Assembly (NCBI RefSeq): GCF_009852415.1
Contig: NZ_WOXS01000002.1
Coordinates: 1,116,001-1,180,000, forward strand
Direction: 5' to 3'
DNA: 64,000 nt
DNA from: Streptomyces sp. Tu 3180
GTDB taxonomy: Bacteria; Actinomycetota; Actinomycetes; Streptomycetales; Streptomycetaceae
Part shown: in pieces, positions 18,259 through 27,766 of the stretch
Position numbering within the stretch: the stretch's first letter is position 1
Layout of the letters: each line of letters begins with the position of its first letter
Program-made: the position numbers and the translations under genes
The notes under the pieces: model-generated
The model's input: only the letters and a program-made list of their open reading frames with translations
What the model was told of the DNA's origin: nothing
Database searches by the model: none

Positions 18259-19749
18259 TCAGCGCCAGGCCTGTCGTTCCTGGCTGCGAGGGTCGTCGAC
18301 CTGGGTCCACTCGGCGTCGATGCGCATGGTCGGCCTGCGCTCGGTGTCGTACGGGTCCCAGCCGGGGTCGCCCGTCCTGGCGAACCGGATCCAGGTGGCG
18401 TGCATGCGGGCGGCGAGGTCCGCGGGTGGCTCCTCGGGTCCGAGCAGGGCGGCGCGGCCGTGCAGCCGGGGAAGACGCGAGAGGTCGAAGACGAAGGGCA
18501 GCTCGACCGCGTGGGCGGCGCCGAGCTCTCCGTCCAGGGCCTGGGAACGCCAGGCGAACTCGTAGGCGTACGTGGCGGACCGGGCATGGGCGGCGTGCGC
18601 CCCGGCCAGGGCCCAGCTGCCCGCGCCGAACAGCGCGTCGCCCATGATGGCGGAGCGCAGCTCACCGAAGGACGCCTCGGGGCGTGTCTTGCGGTAGGTC
18701 TCGACGAGTCGCACCGGATCGGGGTGCGAGCGTGCCGCCGCGTCGTCGACGTCCTCGGCGGTCGAGGTGGCGTACTTGCCCACGGGGACCAGGTAAAGGT
18801 TTCCTTCCTCGGTGTTGGTCCCGATGAGCAGGTCGACACCGGCGCTCAAACCGGCGGCGACGGATTCGGCGGGCTGTGTGTCGAGGACCAGGCTGAAAGG
18901 GCTGAGGCCGATCAGCGGGTCGCGGTGGGTCCCGGTCCTCAGATCGATGCCCGCGAGGCGGGAGGCGGCCTCGACCAGGCGCTCGTCGGAGAGCTCCGCG
19001 AAGGCGTCGACCCGGGGCTCGATGCCCAGGATCTCGGTCGCCGCCCGGGTGACGCGGGCGGCCTGCTCGGTGGTGAACGCGCCCAGGCCGCTGCCGCTTT
19101 GGACGATCGCCCGGCGGAAGAGGCCCGCGGCTTCGGGGGTGGCGAGGACGCCGCCGACGATGGTCGCCCCCGCCGACTGGCCGAAGAGGGTGACGTGGTG
19201 CGGGTCACCGCCGAAGGCCGCGATGTTCTCCCGCACCCAGCGCAGCGCGGCGACGACGTCGAGCAGGCCGCGGTTGGCGGGCGCGTCGGGGAGGTCGAGG
19301 AATCCCGCGACGCCGAGCCGGTAGTTGAGGGTGACGAGGACGACGCCGTCGCGGGCGAAGGCGGAGCCGTCGTGGAGCGCGGACCGCGTCGATCCGGCGA
19401 CGAATCCGCCACCGTGGACGAACACCATGACGGGCAGGTCGCGCTTCGCCGCTGCGGGCGTGAAGACGTTGACGGTGAGGTAGTCCTCGCCGCGGCTCCA
19501 GCCGGCTCCGAAGTAGGGCGACATGTCCACGTGGCCGAGCCTGCGCTCGGACTGCGGCGCGTTCGGCCCGGGCACGGTGGCGTCCCGTACACCGTCCCAC
19601 CGCTCGTGGGGCTGCGGCGGCGCGAACCGGCCGGCGCCGCGGGGCGCGGCGGCGTAGGGGATGTTCAGGAAGGCGGTGGTGCCGCCCCGGCACAGGCCAC
19701 GGACGGCTCCCTGCGCGGTGGTCACGACGGGGTCGGGGTGGTGGTTCAC
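18259..19749 (-). CDS. Type-B carboxylesterase (para-nitrobenzyl esterase-like)
   Basis: The 496-residue cytosolic enzyme is a complete type-B carboxylesterase/lipase. The oxyanion hole HGGGF lies in MVFVHGGGFVAGS, and the nucleophile elbow is FGQSAGA with Ser. The acid lies in the TNTEEGNLYL region and the catalytic His in HAVELPFVF. It starts with VVTTAQGAVRGL, the usual family beginning, without a signal peptide. The GTG at 19,749 has GGAAAGG upstream. It lies 22 bases after the metallo-hydrolase on the same strand, so the two probably form an operon for ester or lactone degradation. The large divergent LuxR ATPase regulator is the obvious candidate controller. Confidence 0.92.
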   Translation of the reverse strand: MNHHPDPVVTTAQGAVRGLCRGGTTAFLNIPYAAAPRGAGRFAPPQPHERWDGVRDATVPGPNAPQSERRLGHVDMSPYFGAGWSRGEDYLTVNVFTPAAAKRDLPVMVFVHGGGFVAGSTRSALHDGSAFARDGVVLVTLNYRLGVAGFLDLPDAPANRGLLDVVAALRWVRENIAAFGGDPHHVTLFGQSAGATIVGGVLATPEAAGLFRRAIVQSGSGLGAFTTEQAARVTRAATEILGIEPRVDAFAELSDERLVEAASRLAGIDLRTGTHRDPLIGLSPFSLVLDTQPAESVAAGLSAGVDLLIGTNTEEGNLYLVPVGKYATSTAEDVDDAAARSHPDPVRLVETYRKTRPEASFGELRSAIMGDALFGAGSWALAGAHAAHARSATYAYEFAWRSQALDGELGAAHAVELPFVFDLSRLPRLHGRAALLGPEEPPADLAARMHATWIRFARTGDPGWDPYDTERRPTMRIDAEWTQVDDPRSQERQAWR

Positions 19750-19771
19750 GGCGGTGCCTTTCCGTGGGGTC

Positions 19772-20686
19772 TCAGGCCTGCTCGGTGTACGGGGCGAAGG
19801 GGGCCCAGCCCTTGATGGCGAACCTGCTTCCCTCCCGCACCACTTCGGCGGCGCCGTGGCCGCCCAGGTGCGCGGGGATCACGAGTGCGTTGTTGTCCGC
19901 CGCCCAGCCGAGTACCTTGCGGCGGGTGGCGCGGGCGCCCGCGGGGTCCTCGCAGAAGCAGCTGTTGGCGTCCGGTTCGAGGATCTGCACCGGGCTGTGC
20001 AGCATGTCGCCGACGAACACCGCGCGGTCCGTCCCGGAGGTGAGGGTCAGGACGCAGGAGCCGGGGGTGTGTCCGGGAGCCGCGTCCAGGCGCAGACCGG
20101 CGTCGATCTGGTGGCTGCCCTCCCACAGCAGTGTCCGGCCGGCCCGGTGCACCGGAGCCACGCTGTCCTCGAAGACGTTCTGGTTGCCTCGGCCGAGCAG
20201 CGGTTCGTGGCCGTTCTCGGGATTCCAGAAGTCGAAGTCGTCCTTCGGCACCAGATAGGTGGCGTTGGGGAAAGTGGGCACCCATTGCCGGCCGTCCAGG
20301 TATGTGTTCCAGCCGACGTGATCGATGTGGAGATGCGTGTTGATCACGATGTCCACGTCCTCGGGCTCGACTCCGGCCCGGGCGAGATCGGTCAGGAAGT
20401 CCGTCTCGAGGTGGCTCCAGACCGGCGCGTACGGGCGCTCCTTGTGGTTGCCCACGCCGGTGTCGACGAGGATGGTCCTTCCCTCGCTGCGCAGCAGCCA
20501 GGTCTGGATCGCGGAATTCACGGTGTTGGTCTCGGGATCCAGGAAATGAGGGGTCAGCCACGGTTCGCCGTCCTCCCACACTCCCTTCGGGATGTCCGGG
20601 AAGAAGGTGTCGGGCGTCATCTCGACGGAGCCGAAGTATTCCCGCACCCGGGTGACGCTGACCTTGCCGAGCGTGATGTGGTCCAT
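19772..20686 (-). CDS. MBL-fold metallo-hydrolase
   Basis: The 304-residue protein carries the metallo-beta-lactamase signature THLHIDHVG (HxHxDH) near residue 115. Other metal ligands lie in PGHTPGSCVL and FVGDMLHSPVQ, and a final His is near IPAHLGGHG. The group is related to N-acyl homoserine lactonases and other quorum-quenching or lactone hydrolases, so lactone opening is a reasonable guess. A longer frame extends to 21,010, but ATG 20,686 has AAGGA upstream and gives the family N-terminus MDHITLGKVSVTRVREYF. First gene of the esterase operon and divergent from the LuxR-type regulator. Confidence 0.88.
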   Translation of the reverse strand: MDHITLGKVSVTRVREYFGSVEMTPDTFFPDIPKGVWEDGEPWLTPHFLDPETNTVNSAIQTWLLRSEGRTILVDTGVGNHKERPYAPVWSHLETDFLTDLARAGVEPEDVDIVINTHLHIDHVGWNTYLDGRQWVPTFPNATYLVPKDDFDFWNPENGHEPLLGRGNQNVFEDSVAPVHRAGRTLLWEGSHQIDAGLRLDAAPGHTPGSCVLTLTSGTDRAVFVGDMLHSPVQILEPDANSCFCEDPAGARATRRKVLGWAADNNALVIPAHLGGHGAAEVVREGSRFAIKGWAPFAPYTEQA

Positions 20687-20864
20687 GAGGCGTCCTTGGG
20701 AGTTCGGGGGATTTCCCGAACCGTACGGGCGGCCCCGGCGGCCGGGGTATCCGTAACGTGACTGCATCTGTGCGCACGCCCCGGGCACGGGGCGCGGCCG
20801 CTTGTAGCCTGGGCGGGCAGGGCAAGGCGGCTCCCGTTCGTGGGCCACGGTTCGCGGAGGCCTC

Positions 20865-23660
20865 GTGGACGAGCACACAGGCGACCTCGGTGCGGTCACG
20901 AAACCGGATCCGGAGGAGCCGTTCGTCGGCCGGGACGCGGAGCTGGGACGCCTCCTTCGTGCGGTGGAGTCGGCGTCGGCCGACCGCGTGGTGATGCTCG
21001 TCGGTGGCATGGGCGTGGGGAAGAGCGCCCTGCTGGACCGTGCGGTGCGTCGGGCCGAGGTGAGAGGTGCCCGAGTACTGCGCGCCGAGGGCAGCGAGTC
21101 GGAGGCGAACCTGACGTTCGCCGCCCTGCATCAGCTGCTGCGGCCGCTGCCGGCGCAGGTGGACGGACTGCCGGAGAGGCAGCGCACCGCGATACGGGAC
21201 GCCTTCGGCACGGGACCGGCCACGCCCCGGCCTGCGCACGCGCCCGATCCGCTGTTGATCGGGGTCGCCGTGCTGAGCCTGCTCTCGTCCCTGGGCGACC
21301 GGCAGCCCGTCCTCGTGGTGCTCGACGATGCGCAGTGGTTCGACCGCGCTTCCCTGGACGCGCTGCTCTTCGTCGCCAGGCGTCTGGAAGGTGAACCGGT
21401 CACGATGCTGATCGCGGCCCGTGACGGCGACCGCCTCGCGGGATTCGACCGGCACGTGCCCACGCTCGTCCTCGAACCGCTCGACAACGCCGCGTCGAAC
21501 CGGCTGCTGGACCGGCAACCGGAGAGTCCCACCGGCCACACCAGGACGCGCATCCTCGACCAAGCAGGCGGCAACCCCCTGGCGCTGGTGGAACTCGCGA
21601 GGGCGGCCGCCGCCCAGGACTCGGCCGCAGCGCTGCCGTCCGCAGGTCCGCTTCCCCTCGCCGACCGCCTGGAGGGGATCTTCGCCGCTTGCCTCGACGG
21701 CCTCCCCGCCGGCACGACGCGGGCCCTGCTGGTCCTGGCCGCCATGGACAGCGCCGACTCCCCGATCGCCGTCCCGGCCGGGCTGCCGGACGCCGAGGAC
21801 GAGGCCTGGCTGCCGGCCGAGCGGGCCGGGCTGGTTCGGCGAACCGGCCGGAACATCCGCTTCCGTCACCCGCTGGTCCGGTCCGCCGTGTATCACGCCG
21901 CGCCCGCGGGCGCCCGGCGCGAGGCTCATCTCACGCTCGCCGAACTGCTGCGGGACGAACCGGACCGGCGCGCCTGGCACCAGGCCGCCGCCTGCCCGGG
22001 CCCGGACGCCGCCGTGTCGGCGGAGCTGGAGCGGACCGCCGACCGGGCCCGCCGCCGCGGCGGTCACGCGGCGGCGGCCAGGGCCCTCCAGCGTGCAGCG
22101 GAGCTCGCGCCACGGCGCGGGGACAGCGCCCGGCTGCTGGTCGAAGCCGCCTCAGCGGCCGTGTTCACCGGTGACCTCGCTTGGGTCGAGGAACTGGCCG
22201 CCGCGGCCCGCGCGCGCACGGACGACCCGTCGCTGCTGGCTTCCGCCACCGTGCAGGCCGGCCGGCTGGCGATCCTGACCCCGCACCACACCGCGGTTTT
22301 CTCCCGGCTGACCGACGCCGCCGAGGAATTGGCGGTCTCCCGGCCCGCCGCCGCGCTGGACCTCCTGGCCGGCGCCGCCGTAGTCCGCTTCTACTCCGGG
22401 GAGGAAACCCAGCTCCGCCGCATCCGGGACATTCTGGGACGCCTTCCCGAGGACGCCTCGTCCGCGGGCCTGCGCACCTGGGTCAGGGTCGTGTCGGACC
22501 CCTTCGGCGGCAGGGACGCATCCCTCTCCCTGCTCGCGCAGTCGGTCGCCGAGGCGGAAGCCCGGCCGGAGCGGCTCACCGCCGTCGGGATCATGGCGTG
22601 GTTGCTGGACGAGACCCCGCAGGCCGTCCGCGCCTTCGACGAGGCCTTCGACCGCTGGCGGGTGCAGGGATCGCTGCCGGAGGGCCTGGGCGGCGCGGTC
22701 GCCTGGGCCTGTGTGGAACGAGGACGGTGGGACCAGGCCCGGGAGGCCTGCGCCCGTACCACCGCGGTCGCCCAGGCAGCCGGCCTCGACCACGCCGCGG
22801 CCTGCGCGGCCACCGTGGATGCCGTCGTGCTGGCCTACCAGGGGGACGCGCCGGCGGCCCGCGCCCGGGCCGGCGAGGCGCTCGCCCTGATCGATCCGCT
22901 GGAGAGCCGTTCGGTCTCGGTCCATGCCCGTCGTGCGCTCGGCGCCGCGGCGGCCGCGGACGGCGCGTACGAGACCGCCTACGACCAACTGCGCATGGCT
23001 TTCACGGCAGACGGCGCGCCCGTGCACTACCACGCCTCCTTCCCGGTCCTCGCGGATCTGGCCGCCGCCGCCGTGCGCAGCGGCCGCCGCGAGGACGCCG
23101 CCGCGATCGTCGAGCGCTGCGCACGCGTGCTCGCGGACAGAGCCTCACCCCGCCTGTACGCGCTGATCAGCCGAGCCCGTGGCCTGCTGGCCGGGCCCGA
23201 GGACGCCGAGCCGTACTTCCGGGCCGCCCTGGCCGACCCGGTCCTCGAGCACTGGCCCTTCGAACGCGCCCAGACCCTGCTCGACCTCGCCGAGTGGCTG
23301 CGGCGCCGTCGGCGCATCGCGCAGGCGCGGGCGCCGCTCACCGACGCCCTGGAGACCTTCCGCCGCCTGGGCGCCCGCCCGTGGATCGAGCGCGCGCGGG
23401 CCGAATCGCGCGCTGCCGGCCTCGACGTCACGGACACGGCCCCCGACGCGCTCGCCGAACTCTCCCCGCGACAGCAGCAGATCATCAGGCTCGCCGCCCG
23501 CGGGCTGACCAACCGCGAGATCGGCGAGAGGCTCTTCCTCTCCCCGCGCACAGTCAGTTCGCACCTCTACCGCAGCTTCCCCAAGCTGGGCATCACCGCC
23601 CGCTCCCAGCTGCGTGACCTCGTCGACGGCGCCCTCGCGCCGGCCGGCCGCCGGGAATGA
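20865..23660 (+). CDS. LuxR-family LAL-type transcriptional activator with AAA+ ATPase
   Basis: This 931-residue protein is a large ATP-binding LuxR (LAL/MalT-like) regulator. Walker A GGMGVGKSALLD is at about residues 46-57, and Walker B LVVLDDAQWFD near 146-156 opens the conserved helicase-like block. A long TPR-like helical middle follows. The C-terminal GerE helix-turn-helix (about 862-925) reads LSPRQQQIIRLAARGLTNRE and then SPRTVSSHLYRSFPKLGI. Such proteins bind an inducer with the middle domain and activate transcription as ATP-dependent oligomers. GTG 20,865 has GGAGG four bases upstream. It faces the hydrolase-esterase operon across 178 bases, which argues that it controls that operon and itself. 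Confidence 0.92.
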   Translation: MDEHTGDLGAVTKPDPEEPFVGRDAELGRLLRAVESASADRVVMLVGGMGVGKSALLDRAVRRAEVRGARVLRAEGSESEANLTFAALHQLLRPLPAQVDGLPERQRTAIRDAFGTGPATPRPAHAPDPLLIGVAVLSLLSSLGDRQPVLVVLDDAQWFDRASLDALLFVARRLEGEPVTMLIAARDGDRLAGFDRHVPTLVLEPLDNAASNRLLDRQPESPTGHTRTRILDQAGGNPLALVELARAAAAQDSAAALPSAGPLPLADRLEGIFAACLDGLPAGTTRALLVLAAMDSADSPIAVPAGLPDAEDEAWLPAERAGLVRRTGRNIRFRHPLVRSAVYHAAPAGARREAHLTLAELLRDEPDRRAWHQAAACPGPDAAVSAELERTADRARRRGGHAAAARALQRAAELAPRRGDSARLLVEAASAAVFTGDLAWVEELAAAARARTDDPSLLASATVQAGRLAILTPHHTAVFSRLTDAAEELAVSRPAAALDLLAGAAVVRFYSGEETQLRRIRDILGRLPEDASSAGLRTWVRVVSDPFGGRDASLSLLAQSVAEAEARPERLTAVGIMAWLLDETPQAVRAFDEAFDRWRVQGSLPEGLGGAVAWACVERGRWDQAREACARTTAVAQAAGLDHAAACAATVDAVVLAYQGDAPAARARAGEALALIDPLESRSVSVHARRALGAAAAADGAYETAYDQLRMAFTADGAPVHYHASFPVLADLAAAAVRSGRREDAAAIVERCARVLADRASPRLYALISRARGLLAGPEDAEPYFRAALADPVLEHWPFERAQTLLDLAEWLRRRRRIAQARAPLTDALETFRRLGARPWIERARAESRAAGLDVTDTAPDALAELSPRQQQIIRLAARGLTNREIGERLFLSPRTVSSHLYRSFPKLGITARSQLRDLVDGALAPAGRRE

Positions 23661-23921
23661 GGGCACGCCCGGTCACGGAAGCAGTCACCCGACGCACACC
23701 GCCCGCCGGGCCCGCACCGGCCGCAGGGGGAGGAAACAGGCACCCGCCGGGTGGCCCCTCGGCCCCGGCGTCCCGAAGCCCTCCGCCTGTCCCCGCGTGC
23801 CCTGCGGCCGGGCGGGGACGGCCGTCATCATGGAGGTGGCGAGGTCGTCCGGACCGTGCCGCCGCGAGCGCGGGCCGCTCCCGGCGGTACGCCCAGGACG
23901 CCGGGAGGACAGGTGGGCCTC

Positions 23922-24506
23922 ATGGACGACGCGGCAGCAGTGGACCGCCGGGCGGTCCACGAGGAACTGGAGCGGGCCCGCACGACGTTCCACCGACTCC
24001 TCGACAGCGCCGGCGACACCGACCTGCGCCGCGGCACCGAGGGCACCCGCTGGACCAATGAGCAACTGCTGTTCCACATGCTCTTCGGCTACGTCCTGAT
24101 CCGGCCGCTGCTGGCACTGCTGCGGGTGTTCGGGCGGCTGCCGCCCGGCGCCGGCCGGGCCTTCGCCCGGGTCCTGAACGCCGGGACCGGGCCGTTCGAC
24201 GTCATCAACTACCTGGTCCCGGTCGGCGGCGCCAGAGTCCTGGGCCGGAGCCGGACGGGAACGGCGTTCGACCGCGTGATCGCCTGGCTGCACCGCCGTC
24301 TCGACGCCGAGCGGGAGGCGGACCTGAGGCTCGCCATGCACTACCCGACCCGCTGGGACCCGCTCTTCCAGGACGTCATGACCGTCGCGGACCTCTACCG
24401 TTACCCGGTCCGGCACTTCGACTTCCATCGCCGGCAGCTCACGCTGGCCGACGACGGCCGCCGAGTGCGGGATCCCGCTCCGGCCGGTCCCCGGCCCTGT
24501 GCGTGA
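23922..24506 (+). CDS. DinB-like four-helix protein
   Basis: The 194-residue product shows a DinB/DfsB-type four-helix bundle. The first helix is VDRRAVHEELERARTTFHRLL, the first metal His region is WTNEQLLFHMLFGYVLI, and the paired C-terminal His are in RHFDFHRRQLTL. That gives the usual three-His metal site of thiol-dependent transferases and related proteins. ATG 23,922 is preceded by AGGTGG; an in-frame GTG nine bases earlier is possible. Longer frames to 23,751 are antisense-like. It follows the LuxR gene by about 260 bases without evident coupling. The biochemical role is unknown, and damage tolerance or cofactor-thiol transfer are only family guesses. Confidence 0.75.
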   Translation: MDDAAAVDRRAVHEELERARTTFHRLLDSAGDTDLRRGTEGTRWTNEQLLFHMLFGYVLIRPLLALLRVFGRLPPGAGRAFARVLNAGTGPFDVINYLVPVGGARVLGRSRTGTAFDRVIAWLHRRLDAEREADLRLAMHYPTRWDPLFQDVMTVADLYRYPVRHFDFHRRQLTLADDGRRVRDPAPAGPRPCA

Positions 24507-24924
24507 CCCGTCCCGGCGGGCCGGCGCGACGGTCAGTGGCTTGCCCACAGCGGCCGGCACGGACGGCTCGAGTCAGCAGCGGTCCCGGGCGCCGCGCCGC
24601 CCGGAGGTGAGGAGCCCCGCTTCCCCGGGCCTCTTCAGGTGAGGGGGACGGCCGGCCGGGACACTGCGACGCCGGAGAGGTCGCACACGCACGCCTCGCC
24701 GCCCGCGGAGGGTCGCGGTTCGAGCGGCGCCGGCGCGGCCGCCCCGGCTCCCGGTCGCGGAGTGCCCGTTCACCGTCCGCACGACTGCGGATTGGGCGGG
24801 AGAACAAGATCTGTGCCCGGGGCGTGCGGGTTCGCGCGCGTCTCTGATTGACTCCGCGCCCACCACCCCCACCCGTACGCGCACCCGTTCCGGGTGCCGG
24901 ATCAACGTGAGCGGAGCCGCCCCC
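24507..24924. other. Non-coding gap before the symporter operon
   Basis: About 420 bases with no recognisable gene. It presumably holds the promoter of the symporter operon; no operator-like palindrome of note was found. Confidence 0.4.
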
Positions 24925-25263
24925 ATGTCCTTCGGACCGCAGCCCTGGCACGGGCCGCCGCCCCATGACGAGCCCGCAGCCGGCGCGCGGCCTCCGGCGG
25001 AGCACGAGCGACGCGACGCCGAGGAGGCGGCGCGGCTGGCCGTCGGGCTGCGGCTCGGCGTCCGGATCGCCGTCGCCTGGCTGCTCTACGTGCTGCCCGC
25101 CGCCGTCATGCCGGCCGTGTACGGCACGCGGATCGCCGGACCGGTGAGCCTCGGCGTGGTCCTGGCCGCGGTGCCCTTCGCCGTCGGCGTGCACGCGCTG
25201 GTGGTGCACGGGCGGCGGGTCGACCGGCTCGAGCCGCAGCCGGGCGCCCGGAGGTGGTCGTGA
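24925..25263 (+). CDS. Small two-TM partner of the SSS symporter (DUF485-like)
   Basis: The 112-residue protein has a Pro/His-rich cytosolic start (MSFGPQPWHGPPPHDEPAAG) and two hydrophobic helices, VAWLLYVLPAAVMPAVYG and VSLGVVLAAVPFAVGVHALV. Small DUF485-type proteins of this shape sit just before acetate/solute:sodium symporters (as YjcH with ActP) and are thought to assist them. Its TGA stop overlaps the symporter GTG as GTGA. ATG 24,925 was chosen over GTG 24,907 because GGAG at 24,913-24,916 fits its spacing. The DUF485 membership is inferred from size, topology and context more than sequence. Confidence 0.75.
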   Translation: MSFGPQPWHGPPPHDEPAAGARPPAEHERRDAEEAARLAVGLRLGVRIAVAWLLYVLPAAVMPAVYGTRIAGPVSLGVVLAAVPFAVGVHALVVHGRRVDRLEPQPGARRWS

Positions 25264-26813
25264 CCACGCTGCTCGATCCCTCGTCCCGGTCCCTCGTCTT
25301 CGCCGTGTTCTCGGTGTTCGTCGTGATCTGCCTGATGCTGTGCATCGTCACCGGCGCCGACGAGGACGACCGGGCCCTCGTACGGTCCGACAGCCGCCGG
25401 CTGCGCTCCTGGCAGCAGGGCATCGCGATGGGCGGCGACACCACCACGGTCGCGACCGTCACCGTACTGGTGGGCATGGTCGCCGCGTTCGGCTTCGACG
25501 GCCTCGGCGTCATGCTGGGCAGCCTGATCGGGGTCATGCTGCTCCTCGTGCTGATCATCGAGCCGCTGCGCGGGCACGCCTCGCTGACGGCCGCGGACAT
25601 GCTGGACGCGCGCGGCAGCGGCGGGCCCGCCGTGCGCGTCTCGTGGGGCGTGGTGACCCTGCTCGTCTGCTTCCCGCTGCTGGTCGTGCAGCTGGTGGTG
25701 GTCGGCAACGTCGCCGCCGCCCTGGTCGGACAGCCCGGCGTGCGGACCGGCTGCATCGTGGTGATCGGCTGCGTGATGACGGCGCTGGCCGTCAGTGGCG
25801 GGATCCGGGGCACGGGCGTGGTGATGATCGCGAAGTCGGCGATCGCCCTGCCCGTGCTGGTGGTCGCCGCCGTGCTCGTGCTCGTCCGCTTCGGCGGGGA
25901 CCCCGGGCGGCTGCTCGACGCCGCCGCGCACGGTTCGCGGATGGGCGAGGCGTATCTGCGTCCGGGCGGCTACACCGGTGAGGGGTGGGTGGGGGCCGTG
26001 AACCGGATCGGGCAGACCTTCGGCATGTCGATGGCCACGCTGGCGATGCCCGCCGTGCTGATGCGGGCGATCTCGACGAAGAGCCCGCGCGGCGCCCGCA
26101 CCGTCGGCCGCTGGATGCTCGGCGAGCTCACCCTGCTGTACGGCACGCTCGCCGTCGTCGGCGTCGGCGCGGCGGCCCTCGCCGGCGAGGCGCTGCGCGA
26201 GGCGGGTCCGGCGGCGCAGGTGTTCACGCCGCTGGTGTTCGGGCGGGCGCTCGACAGCGGCGGCGTCCTGGTCGCGGCCCTGGCCTGCGTCCTCTTCCTC
26301 ACCGCGCTCGCGGCCGTGGTGGATGTGACCCTCGCCGCCGGCATCGCCCTGGGACGGGACGTGCTGGGTGCCTCCGGCAAGGCGGACGGCGCCGCGTCGC
26401 GGTGGTCGGCGGCGCTGACGGGGGCGGTCTCCGCGGTCGCGGCGGTCGTCGCCGCCGACTGGAACCTGGTGGTCGTCTCGACGCTCTGGCTCGCCGTCTG
26501 CGGCGCCGCCCTCGCGCCCGTGCTGCTGTACGCCCTGTACTGGCCCGGATTCACCGCCCGCGGTGCACTGTGGTGCCTGTGGGGGGCCACCGTGCTGAGC
26601 ATCGTGGCGCTCGCGCTGTCGCCGTACGCGTCCGGCACACCCGAGTCGATCTTCCCGGAGCACGACTTCCGGGTCTGGGACGTGACGATCCCGGGCCTGG
26701 TGACGGTGCCGGCCGGATTCCTGCTGGGCTGGCTGGGCAGCGTCACGGATCCCCGCCGGGCGGCGGGCGACGTACCGGGTTCCGGGCGCCGCAGGGAACC
26801 GGACACCGTCTGA
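25260..26813 (+). CDS. Sodium:solute symporter (SSS family)
   Basis: This 517-residue, about 13-helix protein belongs to the sodium:solute symporter family, in the group near cation/acetate transporters. The early helix-loop IVTGADEDDRALVRSDSRRLRSW differs from ActP, so acetate is not certain. The LeuT-like core follows, with IGQTFGMSMATLAMPAVLMR matching the family signature before a helix-6 equivalent, and ARTVGRWMLGELTLLYGT. The GTG start overlaps the small partner's stop (GTGA) with GGAGG five bases upstream, so the pair is translationally coupled. It probably imports a small organic acid with sodium. No regulator is adjacent. Confidence 0.85.
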   Translation: MTTLLDPSSRSLVFAVFSVFVVICLMLCIVTGADEDDRALVRSDSRRLRSWQQGIAMGGDTTTVATVTVLVGMVAAFGFDGLGVMLGSLIGVMLLLVLIIEPLRGHASLTAADMLDARGSGGPAVRVSWGVVTLLVCFPLLVVQLVVVGNVAAALVGQPGVRTGCIVVIGCVMTALAVSGGIRGTGVVMIAKSAIALPVLVVAAVLVLVRFGGDPGRLLDAAAHGSRMGEAYLRPGGYTGEGWVGAVNRIGQTFGMSMATLAMPAVLMRAISTKSPRGARTVGRWMLGELTLLYGTLAVVGVGAAALAGEALREAGPAAQVFTPLVFGRALDSGGVLVAALACVLFLTALAAVVDVTLAAGIALGRDVLGASGKADGAASRWSAALTGAVSAVAAVVAADWNLVVVSTLWLAVCGAALAPVLLYALYWPGFTARGALWCLWGATVLSIVALALSPYASGTPESIFPEHDFRVWDVTIPGLVTVPAGFLLGWLGSVTDPRRAAGDVPGSGRRREPDTV

Positions 26814-26895
26814 ACCGTCCGCGCGCCGCCCACCGATGGTTTTCGGTGGGTGGCACGGTCATATCCGGTACACGCACCCGGATGCGGAGGACACC

Positions 26896-27504
26896 ATGAC
26901 GCGGAAGATCATCGCCAGTCTGTTCATCTCGCTCGACGGCGTCGTCGAGGCGCCCGATCAGTGGCATTTCCCGTACTTCAACGACGAGATGGGAGCCGCC
27001 GTCGGCGCGGGCCTGAACACCGCGGAGGTCCTGCTCTTCGGCCGCAGGACGTACGACGGTTTCGCCGGCGCCTGGCCCGGACGGGAGGCGGCGGGCGGCG
27101 AGGACGCGGGCTTCGCCCAGCAGCTCGGCGACATGCGGAAGATCGTGTTCTCACGCCGGCGGCTCGACCTGGACTGGCGGAACTCCGAGCAGGCGCAGGG
27201 TGACGTCGCCGAGGTCGCCGCCGCGCTGAAGAGCGAACCGGGCGGTGACATCGCGCTGAGCGGCTCGGTCTCCGTCGTCCGGCAGCTGCTGGCCGCGGGC
27301 CTCCTCGACGAACTGCACCTCCTGGTCCACCCGATCGCCGTGCGCAAGGGCATGCGCCTGTTCGACGAGGGCGAGCCGTCGATCCCGCTGAAGCTGCTGA
27401 AGTCGGAGACGTTCACCACGGGCGTGCTGAACCTCGTGTACGGGCCCGACACCGCGCCGCCGACGGGCGGTTACGAGGAGGCCGTCGCCACGCTCGGGGA
27501 GTGA
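26896..27504 (+). CDS. Dihydrofolate reductase-family protein (RibD C-terminal-like)
   Basis: The 202-residue protein starts MTRKIIASLFISLDGVVEAP, the typical beginning of RibD-C/YyaP-type proteins with the dihydrofolate-reductase fold. NADPH-binding features are VLLFGRRTYDGFAGAWPG and, later, GGDIALSGSVSVVRQLLAAGLLDE, followed by HPIAVRKGMRLF. These are stand-alone reductases of unknown substrate, distinct from FolA. ATG 26,896 has GGAGG five bases upstream, which decides the start. It lies alone after the symporter. Confidence 0.9.
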   Translation: MTRKIIASLFISLDGVVEAPDQWHFPYFNDEMGAAVGAGLNTAEVLLFGRRTYDGFAGAWPGREAAGGEDAGFAQQLGDMRKIVFSRRRLDLDWRNSEQAQGDVAEVAAALKSEPGGDIALSGSVSVVRQLLAAGLLDELHLLVHPIAVRKGMRLFDEGEPSIPLKLLKSETFTTGVLNLVYGPDTAPPTGGYEEAVATLGE

Positions 27505-27766
27505 GGGCCACGCGGGGAACCGGGGCCCGGCCGCCCCGGAGCCCCTCCCCCGGCGCCGCCCCGCACGGTGTGAACGGCCGCGCGGCACCCGCCGGTCACC
27601 GTGGTGCCGCCCGTTCCCGTACCGGACGTCGCCGGGACCGCGGCCGGGCCCCGGGACGTCCCGTGCGCGGCGGAACCCCTCGCCGGCCGGGTGCCACCGG
27701 AGCCGGGCGGTGCCGAGGTGCCGGCCGGCGCGCGGTGGCCGCACGTACGCCGTGCCCCGGTGACGG

